Below the pieces are notes generated by a model that was not told the origin of the DNA, did not search any database, and saw nothing but the letters and a program-made list of their open reading frames with translations. Of a DNA stretch of 64,000 nucleotides, positions 51,884 through 60,699 are shown in pieces (within the stretch, counting starts at the first letter, position 1; every line of letters starts with the position of its first letter). The stretch is taken from NCBI GenBank assembly GCA_964404745.1, contig CAYOLG010000017.1, positions 1 to 64,000 of the forward strand, given 5' to 3'. The translations under genes were made by a program, and so were the position numbers. Origin of the DNA: Pelagisphaera sp964404745 (GTDB taxonomy: Bacteria > Verrucomicrobiota > Verrucomicrobiia > Opitutales > Opitutaceae).

Positions 51884-52602
51884 AGGACCCAAGGCGACAA
51901 CGCATCGTATAACGGCTGGCACTCCTCAAGGATCCCTTGCAATTCGCTTGGGAACAATTCCGTTTTGGGATGATATGGAGCGAAGCCGGTCGATCGGTGG
52001 ACGTTGTGGTACCAGTGAGGCGCCCAGACACCGTCTTCCGCCTTCGGGCCTTCGGGCCAGCTAAGCATGGTATCGGAAAAGGAGATACCCAATTTCTCGC
52101 AAAGCTTTTCCAGGGTTCTTTTCGGCGACTGCAACAATATCTTCGAATCGATGACAATGGGTTCTTGGCCCGCCTCGGTTATGGCATCGCATAGCCCCTT
52201 AAGCTTCGGATAGCCGGTATCCGAGATCGTAAATTCCGGGATGGTATTCATGTAGGACATCAGCATCTCTTTGGGATCCCGCGTGAGCAGAACGTTGCTG
52301 AGCGAGCGGAGAAAATCCCATTCGAGATCCACCAAGTGGTGAGCCATGTTTTTAAAGAAACGGATGGGCATCACCGAAGTACCGAGAAAAAGCTCATCTA
52401 TAACTTTTCTCCCGTCATTCTCTTGAGCGTCCACAATTTCGCTCTCACCCGGATGCTCGGGGCGATCCGTCTCATGAGTCAAATAGTGGGCGTAGAGCGG
52501 CTCGTCAAAGGCTTCCGTGTCCGGGCGCTGAGCAAATGAATACATGAGAGCCGTCGATACGTTTCGAGGCCCCGACCATAGGCTGATTCGTTTAGTTTCC
52601 AT
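51877..52602 (-). CDS. Sulfotransferase-like protein
   Basis: A 241-residue protein with the PAPS-type P-loop SLWSGPRNVSTALMYSFAQRPD (residues 7-28, shown partly as WSGPRNVSTAL), a DEPLY block near 34, and a 3'-phosphate-binding region LLTRDPKEMLMSYM near 105-118. It would transfer sulfate from PAPS, though relatives of this small type have unproven substrates. The gene starts three bases after the stop of a class IV aminotransferase gene. In some animals and other eukaryotes the same two domains are fused as branched-chain-aminotransferase-like proteins, so the adjacency probably reflects a functional pair. Third gene of an operon with an EamA transporter. Confidence 0.78.
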   Translation of the reverse strand: METKRISLWSGPRNVSTALMYSFAQRPDTEAFDEPLYAHYLTHETDRPEHPGESEIVDAQENDGRKVIDELFLGTSVMPIRFFKNMAHHLVDLEWDFLRSLSNVLLTRDPKEMLMSYMNTIPEFTISDTGYPKLKGLCDAITEAGQEPIVIDSKILLQSPKRTLEKLCEKLGISFSDTMLSWPEGPKAEDGVWAPHWYHNVHRSTGFAPYHPKTELFPSELQGILEECQPLYDALSPWVLK

Positions 52603-52605
52603 GGA

Positions 52606-53553
52606 TCAAGCAGTCGATTTGGCGATATACGCGCTCACTTCACGATCGTAGAGTTCGATCAGCTTTTGCGTCATGGGGCCCGGCAAGGGACCGCTGCCTA
52701 CGGAACGCCCGTCTATTTCCGAAACCGGTGTAATTCCTCCAAAGGTACCCGTGACAAAGGCTTCGTCCGCACTGTAGACATCCACCAAGGAAAAGTCCTT
52801 CTCACCGGCAGGGATACCTGCCCTTTCGCTTGCGGAGAGAACTTTACCTCGAGTCACCCCATTCATGCAGTACTTTCCCGTCGAGGTCCATACCTCGGCG
52901 TTGCGGACGATGAAAAAATTGGTAGCGTTACAAGTGGATACAAACCCATTGATATCCAGCATCAGGGCTTCATCGGCCCCCGCTCCAATCGCTTGGCTCA
53001 GAGCCACTACTTCGTGCAGCTTACTATGGCAATTCAAGCGAGGATCCAGATAGTCGGGAGAACCGCGGCGTATCGCGGAAGTGAACAGCCGAACCCCTGT
53101 CTTTTTGACTTCCGGATTCGCCGTTTTGTACTCTGGTATAATAACGATATTGGGAGGCGTTATGGTGAGGCGCGGATCCTGGGAAGGGGTTTTCTTGTTG
53201 CCCCGCGTCACCATGAGGCGAATGTGAACGCCATCGGACATTTCGTTGGCCTCAATCGTCTCAGTCAATTTGCCTTTCAAGGATTCGAACGTCTCGCCGA
53301 TATCCAAAAATATCGTACGAGCCCCTTCAAAGAGGCGATTTAGGTGCTCTTCCAGAAAAACGAAGACCCCCTGCTTGAGGCGAACGCCTTCCCAAACGCC
53401 ATCCCCGACGAGATACCCGCTATCGAATACCGAAATCTTCGCTTCGTCTCTAGGGGTCATCACTCCATTCACGTAAATCAAAACGGATGCGTTTCTGTCG
53501 TCTTCCAAACTGTCGTGCGTTCCTCGAACCATCACGCCATCATCCAAATTCAA
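52606..53553 (-). CDS. Class IV aminotransferase (BCAT/D-amino-acid-transaminase-like)
   Basis: A 315-residue PLP enzyme of fold type IV. The motif ISVFDSGYLVGDGVWEGVRL near 40-60 is characteristic; the PLP Lys is in DPRLNCHSKLHEVVALSQA near 175, and GADEALMLDINGFVSTCNATNFFIV near 195-219 and TGTFGGITPV near 268 complete the site. It transfers amino groups between branched-chain or D-amino acids and 2-oxoglutarate. The exact substrate is not evident. It overlaps the transporter gene by four bases and is followed three bases later by the sulfotransferase gene. First 20 residues are a variable extension. Confidence 0.88.
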   Translation of the reverse strand: MNLDDGVMVRGTHDSLEDDRNASVLIYVNGVMTPRDEAKISVFDSGYLVGDGVWEGVRLKQGVFVFLEEHLNRLFEGARTIFLDIGETFESLKGKLTETIEANEMSDGVHIRLMVTRGNKKTPSQDPRLTITPPNIVIIPEYKTANPEVKKTGVRLFTSAIRRGSPDYLDPRLNCHSKLHEVVALSQAIGAGADEALMLDINGFVSTCNATNFFIVRNAEVWTSTGKYCMNGVTRGKVLSASERAGIPAGEKDFSLVDVYSADEAFVTGTFGGITPVSEIDGRSVGSGPLPGPMTQKLIELYDREVSAYIAKSTA

Positions 53554-54455
53554 CGAATGCTGTCAACCGACTGCTTGCCCGCGAAACCCCGCTTTCCTTT
53601 CAAATAGGAATTAAGAAAGATCATCGCTACGATAAATACAGCTCCGTTATAGAATTCCGAAGACATGGTTTCGCTCTCCGGCCAAATAACCAAGGCCAGA
53701 AGGATCGCGTAGATCGGTTCCAGATTGATGGCCATTACGAAACTGTAGGGCGTAATTCGGCGGATCAAGTGAACGCTTAGCATGAATGAGAAGGCTGTAC
53801 ATACAACGCCCAAGATGGCTAGCCAAAGCAGATCGGCCAGCGATGGAAGCATATTTTGAGGCTCAACTAACCCGAGAACCCCCAAGCACGCGCTGACCAA
53901 GAAGAAAGCTCCCAGAAGTTCGTAAACGGTCATCACTTTCGGATCCAATTTCCTGACCAGCAAGCCATTGAGCACGGTGAACAAGGCTGCTAGAGCCGCG
54001 GAAATCCCACTCAGAATCATGCCTGCCGCGAATTCGAACTCGAAACGGAAGACTAAATAGAGACCGACGACAATCCCCACGCCAATCAACGGTTCGCTCC
54101 ATAGAATCCGCCTTCGAAATAGGATAGGCTCGATAAAGGAGGTGAACAAAGCCACGCTCGAGAAGCAGACCATGCTTACCGATACATTCGATCGCTTGAT
54201 GGCTTCGAAAAACGTCAGCCAGTGGACTCCCAGAACCAATCCGACTCCGAGCAATATGAGGGCAGATCGGCTATCCACAGCCAATCGGCGTTTAGCGATG
54301 CCAAAGACTAGAGCCAACGCGACTAGGGCTATCAGCAGACGGTACCAAACCAGGGCATGAGATCCTAATGAGATGAGCTTACCGAGAACCCCAGTGGTTC
54401 CAAAAATGAATACCGCGACATGAAGCCATATTTGATACTTATATTCTTCTCGCAC
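53550..54455 (-). CDS. EamA-family (DMT) transporter
   Basis: A 301-residue inner-membrane protein with ten hydrophobic segments in two EamA repeats, starting YQIWLHVAVFIFGTTGVLGKLI and including VLGVHWLTFFEAIKRSNVSVSMVCFSSVALFTS (given partly) and VLGVVCTAFSFMLSVHLIRRITPY. Members export amino acids, drugs or metabolites. It is first in an operon with an aminotransferase and a sulfotransferase, so an amino acid or derivative is the likely cargo. Typical length; start MREEYKYQI. Confidence 0.88.
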   Translation of the reverse strand: MREEYKYQIWLHVAVFIFGTTGVLGKLISLGSHALVWYRLLIALVALALVFGIAKRRLAVDSRSALILLGVGLVLGVHWLTFFEAIKRSNVSVSMVCFSSVALFTSFIEPILFRRRILWSEPLIGVGIVVGLYLVFRFEFEFAAGMILSGISAALAALFTVLNGLLVRKLDPKVMTVYELLGAFFLVSACLGVLGLVEPQNMLPSLADLLWLAILGVVCTAFSFMLSVHLIRRITPYSFVMAINLEPIYAILLALVIWPESETMSSEFYNGAVFIVAMIFLNSYLKGKRGFAGKQSVDSIR

Positions 54456-54611
54456 TGGTTGCCCAAACCCGGCAATTCCAAGCGAAAACGGGACTCAAAG
54501 CAATCTTGGTAAACAATAAAATTTGTCCTGCAAGTCGTAGGGGACTTCGTTTTTGTTCAGATTGGCCTTTCCTTTCAGTCGCGCAATGAGCGTAAACTGA
54601 AGTTGCATTCG

Positions 54612-54700
54612 AGCGTAGGAGCGGTTTTACCCCTCGATACTGGGGTGATATAGGCCTAATACCATCCGGCAAAAAGAATGAGCAAATGGCGGAGGCCAAA
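54612..54700 (+). repeat. Composite of GTAGGAGCGG palindrome and dispersed repeat copy 3
   Basis: GAGCGTAGGAGCGGTTTTAC followed by CCCTCGATACTGGGG forms short hairpins of a REP-like kind. At 54659-54689 the sequence ATACCATCCGGCAAAAAGAA then TGAGCAAATGG has the same length and ends as the terminal repeats at 35953 and 2751. The internal hairpin of that family is absent, so this is a partial copy. It lies between two minus-strand operons. Confidence 0.55.
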
Positions 54701-54734
54701 ATGGGCTCTATGCTGAAATTTGGTAGAAGATTTC

Positions 54735-57700
54735 TCAGTTGCTCGCAACCGGTTCCGCTTCAACCTTCTCGGGAGTCTTTTCCGCGTTTGTCTGCCATCT
54801 CCAATAGGCCTGGAACAGGCGCTTCGTATCATCGAGGATGAGCGTGTTAACCGGCACCAGAATCAAGGTGATCACCGTAGCGAAGACCACTCCCCAGCCT
54901 AGTGATATGGCCATGGGAATCATGAACTTGGACCCCCGGCTCTGCTCAAACATCAAAGGCAGCAAACCCGCAAACGTAGTCATAGACGTCAGCAAAATGG
55001 GACGGAATCGTCGAACGCCCGCTGCCCGGACTGCCTCGCCCAGCTTGACGCCTTCTTTGACGCGGGCGGAGATGAAATGCACCATGATAAGGCTGTCATT
55101 AACAACCACGCCAGATAAAGCCAGGAACCCGAGTTGAGACATGATATTAACCGTGACGCCATCGTCCCAAATAGCCCCCAGTATCCAATCCATGATCACG
55201 TGGCCTAAAATGGCCCCGACAATGCCGAACGGAATTACCGCCATAACGACGAACGGCTTGACATAGCTTTTAAAAGGAATGGCTAGAAGCACGTACACCC
55301 CTAGAATAACGAGAATGGTATTGAACCTAATATTACGGGCATCTTCTTCCTGCTGCCTCGCGTTACCAGATTTGACGTAGTTCATCCCGGTATACTGCTC
55401 TACCAGTCCCGGAAGAAAATCGCGCTCTAATTCCATGACAATGGAATCCACATCGATTTCGTCGGACTCCGCTTCCGCTGACACGGTAAGCTGGCGCATG
55501 CGATCTACCCGGAAGATAGCGGGCAAGCTCTTGCCCGGTTTGATCTCAGCTACTGTGTCGAACGGCACTTCTGTCCCGCTAGGCGTCCGGATCATCATGG
55601 AATCCAAAGTGGCCAACGACTTTCTTTGGGCCTCGGGGTAGCGAACCATCACCCGGACATCGTTCCGGCCCCTTTGAATGCGCTGAGCCTCCGTTCCGAA
55701 AAACGCTTGCCGGACCTGGCGGGCCAAATTGTTAGCCGTGATTCCTAGATACTCGGCTTGCGGCTTGAGTTGCAGCTCGAACTCCGCTTTGGCGCTCTCG
55801 AAGGAGTCCGTAATCTCCGCCAAGCCTTGATACTCCGCCAGCTTGTCTTGCAACTGACTGGATGCCGCTCTCAGGTCATCGAAGCTGGGACTGGTAAACC
55901 TCAGGTAAACCCCTGATCCGCCGCCCCTCAGGAAGCCCAAGGATAGTCGCTCGGCATCCGGAACAGGTCCAATCGCTTCTCGCAAAAAGGCCGTCGCCTC
56001 GGAACTGCCATAATTGAAGCCGTGCAACTCGAAAGGCGTGAGTTCGATTACTACCTCGCCCAATTCCGCCACGCCGACGGCTCGCGTTCCATAGCTTCGA
56101 TACATCGGTTGACCGCCCGCCGTCGCGAAAACGTTGCGAATCATCTCAGTTCCGTACTCCTCATTGACCTTTTCTTTGTAATCGAGGGCAATTTTCTCCA
56201 TGCGTCGAATATGGGAATCCGTCGTCTCAAACGGCGTTCCCGCTGGCATCTGCAGACGTATGGTTACCTGGTCGCTTGGAATTCGGGGATAAAAACTCGA
56301 TTGTATCCGATTGGTCTGTACAAGACTCCAGACGATCGCCAAGCCTCCCACGAAAACCGCGAAGGTCACGTATCGATTTCTCAAACAGACATCCAGGACA
56401 GGCCGATAGAATCGTTCGATTCCCCGCTCTAGGCCGGTGGCGATTTTCCGCTGAACTCGGGTTATGAAATTGGTTTTCGAATCATTTCCACCTGTTGCCC
56501 CAATGTTCTTACAGTGCTTCAAGTGAGCCGGAAGTATAAATTTGGATTCTATCAGGGAGAACAAGAGAACGGGGATCACCACGTAGGAAATCTGTTTCAA
56601 GTTGTTACCCATAAACCCAGTCATAGCCTGTAGGGGATAGAAAGCGACGATCGTAGTAAGCACCCCGAAAACAACCGGTATGGCGACTTCCTGCGTCCCC
56701 TTAACCGAGGCATCCAAGGGCGCTTCCCCATCTTGCATGCGGCGGAATACATTTTCACCCGTGATTATAGCATCGTCGACCACGATACCCAAGACGAGGA
56801 TGAAGGCGAACAGCGTGCTCAAGTTGAGGGAGACGTCCCAAAGGTAGAACATGATGAAAGCCCCCGAAAAAGCGATCGGAATGCCTAGGCTAACCCAAAA
56901 GGCCAGCGAGGGCCGCAAGAACAGCGAAAGCACGACAAGGACAAGAATGAAACCCGTAATCGCGCTGCCCGCCAACGTCGACAGCCGCTGCTTTACCCTT
57001 TCAGAATCATCGCTCCAGTAGTTCAACCGAACGCCTTCAGGCAAGGTAGGCTGCTTGGCTTCAAGGTAAGCCTTAACCTCGTTGGCCAGAACGATAAGAT
57101 TCTGGTCCCCCGATCGATACACGTCCAAGACGACGCAGCGTTGTCCATTGTAGTTGGAAATCAATGGCGTTTCATCAAAACCGTCATTGACTTTGGCCAC
57201 GTCCTCCAACGTCAGACGCGTGCCGTCCTCCCGCGTGTAGACCACGATTTTGGAGAAATCCTCGTAATTGTAAGCCTGGTTGGATGTTCTAAGGAGGATA
57301 TCTCCCGCGTTGGTTCGGACGCTGCCAGCCGAGAGATTAACGGAAGAATTTCGGACGGCTTGAACAATTTGATCGAAAGTAAGCCCATGCCGCTTAAGCG
57401 TCTCTTCCGAAACTTCGATCCCAATTTCGTAGGGACGCGCTACCTTCATGGATACAAGGGAGATATTTGGAAGGGCCGTTAGATCGTCGCGCACAATCTC
57501 CCCCAGTTGCATGAGATCCTTTTCTCCCAGATTTCCTGAGATAACCACCGCCATCAGGCGTTCCGTGAAGGTATCTTGGCTTACGCGGGGCCGTTCGGCT
57601 TCCACTGGAAAAGTGTTGATGGAGTCGACGCGATCCTTAACCTGGTCGAGAGTCACGTTCATGTCGTAACCCTCTTCGATCTCCAAGGTAACTTGTCCGG

Positions 57701-57968
57701 ATCCCTCTGAAGCCCGGCTCTGCATTTCCTTGATGCCAGCAACGTCGAAGAGCGCTTCTTCCAAGCGCATGACAATGGACTCCTCCACTTCAGCAGGCGT
57801 TGATCCGCGATAAGTGACGCTGACTTCAATCTCTCTTTGCAGGTAATCCGGCCACTCCCTGAGAACCACTTTGTTGAGCCCCAGATATCCTCCGGTCAAC
57901 AAGATACCGAACATAAGAATATTCGCCGCTACTCCATTATTGGTGAACCATTCTATAAGCTTATGCAT
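54735..57968 (-). CDS. RND-family efflux permease (AcrB/MexB-like)
   Basis: A 1077-residue inner-membrane pump using proton motive force to expel drugs or lipophilic compounds through a tripartite complex. It has the RND layout: N-terminal helix (GVAANILMFGILLTGGYLGLNKVVL, abbreviated), porter domain with RPRVSQDTF and PEGVRLNYWSDDSERVKQRL, the TM4 motif LGIVVDDAIITGENVFRRM with the Asp pair near 398, a second porter half, and TM10-11 with GVVVNDSLIMVHFI and RPILLTSMTTFAGLLPLMFE. The lack of a dedicated outer-membrane factor gene nearby means it uses one encoded elsewhere. It begins 20 bases after the adaptor gene. Confidence 0.93.
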   Translation of the reverse strand: MHKLIEWFTNNGVAANILMFGILLTGGYLGLNKVVLREWPDYLQREIEVSVTYRGSTPAEVEESIVMRLEEALFDVAGIKEMQSRASEGSGQVTLEIEEGYDMNVTLDQVKDRVDSINTFPVEAERPRVSQDTFTERLMAVVISGNLGEKDLMQLGEIVRDDLTALPNISLVSMKVARPYEIGIEVSEETLKRHGLTFDQIVQAVRNSSVNLSAGSVRTNAGDILLRTSNQAYNYEDFSKIVVYTREDGTRLTLEDVAKVNDGFDETPLISNYNGQRCVVLDVYRSGDQNLIVLANEVKAYLEAKQPTLPEGVRLNYWSDDSERVKQRLSTLAGSAITGFILVLVVLSLFLRPSLAFWVSLGIPIAFSGAFIMFYLWDVSLNLSTLFAFILVLGIVVDDAIITGENVFRRMQDGEAPLDASVKGTQEVAIPVVFGVLTTIVAFYPLQAMTGFMGNNLKQISYVVIPVLLFSLIESKFILPAHLKHCKNIGATGGNDSKTNFITRVQRKIATGLERGIERFYRPVLDVCLRNRYVTFAVFVGGLAIVWSLVQTNRIQSSFYPRIPSDQVTIRLQMPAGTPFETTDSHIRRMEKIALDYKEKVNEEYGTEMIRNVFATAGGQPMYRSYGTRAVGVAELGEVVIELTPFELHGFNYGSSEATAFLREAIGPVPDAERLSLGFLRGGGSGVYLRFTSPSFDDLRAASSQLQDKLAEYQGLAEITDSFESAKAEFELQLKPQAEYLGITANNLARQVRQAFFGTEAQRIQRGRNDVRVMVRYPEAQRKSLATLDSMMIRTPSGTEVPFDTVAEIKPGKSLPAIFRVDRMRQLTVSAEAESDEIDVDSIVMELERDFLPGLVEQYTGMNYVKSGNARQQEEDARNIRFNTILVILGVYVLLAIPFKSYVKPFVVMAVIPFGIVGAILGHVIMDWILGAIWDDGVTVNIMSQLGFLALSGVVVNDSLIMVHFISARVKEGVKLGEAVRAAGVRRFRPILLTSMTTFAGLLPLMFEQSRGSKFMIPMAISLGWGVVFATVITLILVPVNTLILDDTKRLFQAYWRWQTNAEKTPEKVEAEPVASN

Positions 57969-57988
57969 CGCTTTCTGCCCCTAATCGA

Positions 57989-59245
57989 TTATTGAACTGC
58001 CCGCTTGGCTCCCTCGCCTTCAGGGGTTGATTTATTGGCTACGTCGATTCCGTCCTCCGACACAACCGCGACTTTCATTCCCTCCGAAGGGAAACTCAAG
58101 TGCGTCAGACAAACGCGGTCGCCAGGATTAAGTCCGCTACTGACGACCAAATTGTCCTCATCGCTCCATTCGACTTCGATAGACTTTCGTCTCAAGGTAC
58201 CGTCGTCTTCAATAACAACAACGTACTCATTTTTTCGGTACAATTCTCTCGGTATGACAATTACGTCTTCAAGGATCTCTCCTTCGATCCGAGCCTGGAC
58301 AAAAGACCCCACCTTGAGTGGAGGCCTGCCATCGCCTTGCTTCCGGTAGGGGTCGTCAACTTGGGCAACGAAAAACAGTTGTCGCGACTGTACGTCGAAG
58401 GCCCCTTCCGCGCGCACAATGCGGCCCGTCCACTCCAAGGATTGGTTGCCTATTGTCGTGGTCAAATTGACCTCCGGCATTGGCAGATCGGGATCCGAAT
58501 CGTTACGGTAAAGCTCAGGCACATTGATGTATCCAATTTCTCGCTCGCTCAGTGGCAGGCGAATTTCCGCGTAGTCGACCGCGTAGATTTCGGCCAAGAC
58601 GCTGCCGGAATTGACGAATTGACCGAAATCGACTCGTTTTTCTAGTACCCGTCCAGCGTAGGGGGCCGTAATCACCGTGCGCTCTAAATTCAACTGAGCA
58701 TTCTCGACCCGGGCTTCAGCAGAGGCAACATCCGCCCTCGCTTGAGCCAACTGGGGCTCGCGGCTAACCAGCTCTGGGGGTTCGATCCCAGGATTAAGCC
58801 GTTCCCAATCCGTTCGAGCCTGAGCCGCATTGGCTTCTTCTTCCGCCAAGGCCAATCGGGCTCTCGCCAACGTAGCATCGGCAGTTATGACGGCAGTTTC
58901 GTAGTCCCGCTTGTCGATCTCCAAAAGCGTTTCCCCTTTTTCGAAAAATCCCCCGGCTCTAAAGGAGGGAGCTACATCTACCACCTTCCCTCTGACTTCG
59001 GAAACCAGGGAGCTTTCCGTGCGGGCCTGAACGGTCCCTTGCGACCGAAGCCACACTTGGTAGTCAACCGGCTCCAAAGTGTACACGCTTACCTCAGGCA
59101 AGGTTTCCTTTTGAGGAAATTTCCGGGGTTCCGGCTCTGACCAGAAGATCCAATAGCAAATCCCGGCCGATACAGCCAAGACAGCCAGAGGGGGAAGCAT
59201 ACGTAGGAAGAACATGAGAATGTGGAACGCGGAGACTCTAGACAC
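57989..59245 (-). CDS. RND efflux periplasmic adaptor (HlyD/MFP family)
   Basis: A 418-residue membrane-fusion protein. An N-terminal anchor (LRMLPPLAVLAVSAGICYWIFW) is followed by a barrel-sandwich lipoyl half motif (WLRSQGTVQARTESSLVSEVRGKVVDVAPSF, abbreviated), an alpha-helical hairpin (about 115-190, rich in Ala/Glu/Arg: ATLARARLALAEEEANAAQA), the second lipoyl half (VITAPYAGRVLEKRVDFGQFV) and a beta-barrel/membrane-proximal domain ending in GDRVCLTHLSFPSEGMKVAV. It bridges the RND permease encoded next to an outer-membrane channel. An ATG at residue 11 is an alternative start. Confidence 0.9.
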   Translation of the reverse strand: MSRVSAFHILMFFLRMLPPLAVLAVSAGICYWIFWSEPEPRKFPQKETLPEVSVYTLEPVDYQVWLRSQGTVQARTESSLVSEVRGKVVDVAPSFRAGGFFEKGETLLEIDKRDYETAVITADATLARARLALAEEEANAAQARTDWERLNPGIEPPELVSREPQLAQARADVASAEARVENAQLNLERTVITAPYAGRVLEKRVDFGQFVNSGSVLAEIYAVDYAEIRLPLSEREIGYINVPELYRNDSDPDLPMPEVNLTTTIGNQSLEWTGRIVRAEGAFDVQSRQLFFVAQVDDPYRKQGDGRPPLKVGSFVQARIEGEILEDVIVIPRELYRKNEYVVVIEDDGTLRRKSIEVEWSDEDNLVVSSGLNPGDRVCLTHLSFPSEGMKVAVVSEDGIDVANKSTPEGEGAKRAVQ

Positions 59246-59375
59246 TTTCCGCTGTCTATGTCAATTGGACCAATTTTTTCTGTTTGGGCAGCTTTTGCGC
59301 CGTTCCGCGTTCAACAACTCCCGTTTGACAAGATTTCCCGGGCCAATCACGGTCAATTGTCATCTGCTAGAAAGA

Positions 59376-59738
59376 ATGAGCAATTTGGTGCCCAAACAGC
59401 CTGACTACTCGAACAACTACAGTGAGAACGGACTTTGGGATAAGCTCGCCCAATTCGCCAAATCGGCTGGACGCGAACTTGTGGAAAAAGCCCTAGTTCT
59501 CTTCTACGCGGCATCCGATCCCGATACCCCGCAGAGAGCCAAGGCGATCATCTTCTCTGCCTTGGGCTATTTCATCCTGCCCCTGGACGCCATCCCGGAC
59601 ATTACCCCGCTTTTGGGATTCTCGGACGATTTGGGTGCGATCGCCCTCGCCCTGGCCACGGTGGCCGCTCACATCAAGCCCCAACACCGCCTGGCAGCCA
59701 AAGAGAAAACCGACAAGTGGTTCGGCGAAAGCGGGTGA
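59376..59738 (+). CDS. DUF1232 (YkvA-like) membrane protein
   Basis: A 120-residue protein from the ATG at 59376; upstream residues in the same frame do not fit the family. The DUF1232 signature is IFSALGYFILPLDAIPDITPLLGFSDDL at 64-91 (quoted here as ALGYFILPLDAIPD and GFSDDL), followed by a second hydrophobic helix (GAIALALATVAAHI). One or two membrane segments; function unknown. The bases around the start (AAAGAATGAGCAATTTGGTG) look like part of the dispersed repeat, but the match is short. It converges on the exonuclease III gene. Confidence 0.8.
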   Translation: MSNLVPKQPDYSNNYSENGLWDKLAQFAKSAGRELVEKALVLFYAASDPDTPQRAKAIIFSALGYFILPLDAIPDITPLLGFSDDLGAIALALATVAAHIKPQHRLAAKEKTDKWFGESG

Positions 59739-59752
59739 GCTTTGTCGAACCA

Positions 59753-59778
59753 AGGTCGAGCTACACCTTTCTCGACCT
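59753..59778. repeat. Hairpin between DUF1232 and exonuclease III genes
   Basis: AGGTCGAG and CTCGACCT form a perfect 8-base stem with a 10-base loop, 14 bases after the DUF1232 stop. No T-run follows; a T-rich TTTCTTATTTTTC stretch occurs 35 bases later. It may end convergent transcription or be a REP-type sequence. Confidence 0.45.
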
Positions 59779-59920
59779 GCGCAAAGGGCGGGAGGAGACG
59801 TACCGGCACGTTCGTTTCTTATTTTTCAGTTAAGTTAACGCCTGTGCGCAATCGCGGGATCGCGTCCCAAACTTGAGGATCGCACAGAAAGTGGAGATGA
59901 ATCTCACGCCTTGAAAGCCC

Positions 59921-60676
59921 TTACTTCAGCTCCATGGTAACGGGGCAGTGGTCCGAGCCCATTATATCCGCAAGTATTTCAGCGGAAACCAATCGCGGCC
60001 TCAAGGATTCGGAAATCAGAAAGTAGTCGATGCGCCACCCGACGTTTCGGGCTCGAGCATTGGAGCGAAAACTCCACCAGGAGTAATGCCCATTCCCTTG
60101 GGTAAACTCGCGAAAGGTGTCGATGAAACCCGATTCGACGATTGCGCTAAAATCCGCTCGTTCCTCGTCCGAGAACCCAGCGCTCTTCCGATTGGTCTTG
60201 GGATTGGCCAAGTCGTCCTCCTTGTGGGCCACATTGAGGTCGCCGCAGAAAATGACGGGCTTGTCTTTCTGCAATTCCAACATGCGATTAAGAAAGGCTT
60301 CATTCCATTGCCTTCGGTATGGCAATCGTTTGAGTTCGTTTTGGGCGTTGGGCGTATATACGTTGGTCAAAAAAAACTCATCGTATTCCAGCGAAACCAT
60401 TCTACCTTCCCCATCGTGCTCGTCCATACCCAATCCGTAAGCTACCGAAAGCGGCTCATGCGGCGTGACAATCGCCGTTCCGGAATAGCCCTTTTTCTGA
60501 GCTTCATTGGCGAAAACCTGGAGACCGTCATTCCACCCCAGTCCCTCGACGATTTCACTCGTGGCTTTGGTTTCCTGCAAGCAAATGAAGTCGGCTCCAG
60601 AAGACTCCATAAACTCCATCGCCCCCTTTTTCGCCGCGGCCCTAATTCCGTTTACATTCCATGAAATGAATTTCAT
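59921..60676 (-). CDS. xth: Exodeoxyribonuclease III
   Basis: A 251-residue AP endonuclease/3'-5' exonuclease of base excision repair. It begins MKFISWNVNGIRAA; the metal Glu is in FICLQETKA near 34, then FLTNVYTPNAQ near 103, FCGDLNVAHKEDDLANPK near 143, YSWWSFRSNARARNVGWRIDYFL near 207-229 and the end GSDHCPVTMELK with the catalytic Asp-His. All family catalytic residues are in place and the length is normal. It is divergent from the PLP enzyme gene. Confidence 0.95.
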   Translation of the reverse strand: MKFISWNVNGIRAAAKKGAMEFMESSGADFICLQETKATSEIVEGLGWNDGLQVFANEAQKKGYSGTAIVTPHEPLSVAYGLGMDEHDGEGRMVSLEYDEFFLTNVYTPNAQNELKRLPYRRQWNEAFLNRMLELQKDKPVIFCGDLNVAHKEDDLANPKTNRKSAGFSDEERADFSAIVESGFIDTFREFTQGNGHYSWWSFRSNARARNVGWRIDYFLISESLRPRLVSAEILADIMGSDHCPVTMELK

Positions 60677-60699
60677 CAGCCCGGTGATAGGACGAATGC

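Noticed and set aside
54439..54699. An 86-codon gene on the minus strand between the EamA and RND genes
   Set aside because: It is composed of repeat sequences at 54612-54689 and overlaps the transporter start.
59371..59392. AAAGAATGAGCAATTTGGTGCC as a further copy of the dispersed repeat
   Set aside because: Only about 20 bases match, ATACC is missing, and the bases encode the conserved start of the DUF1232 protein; coincidence is likely.
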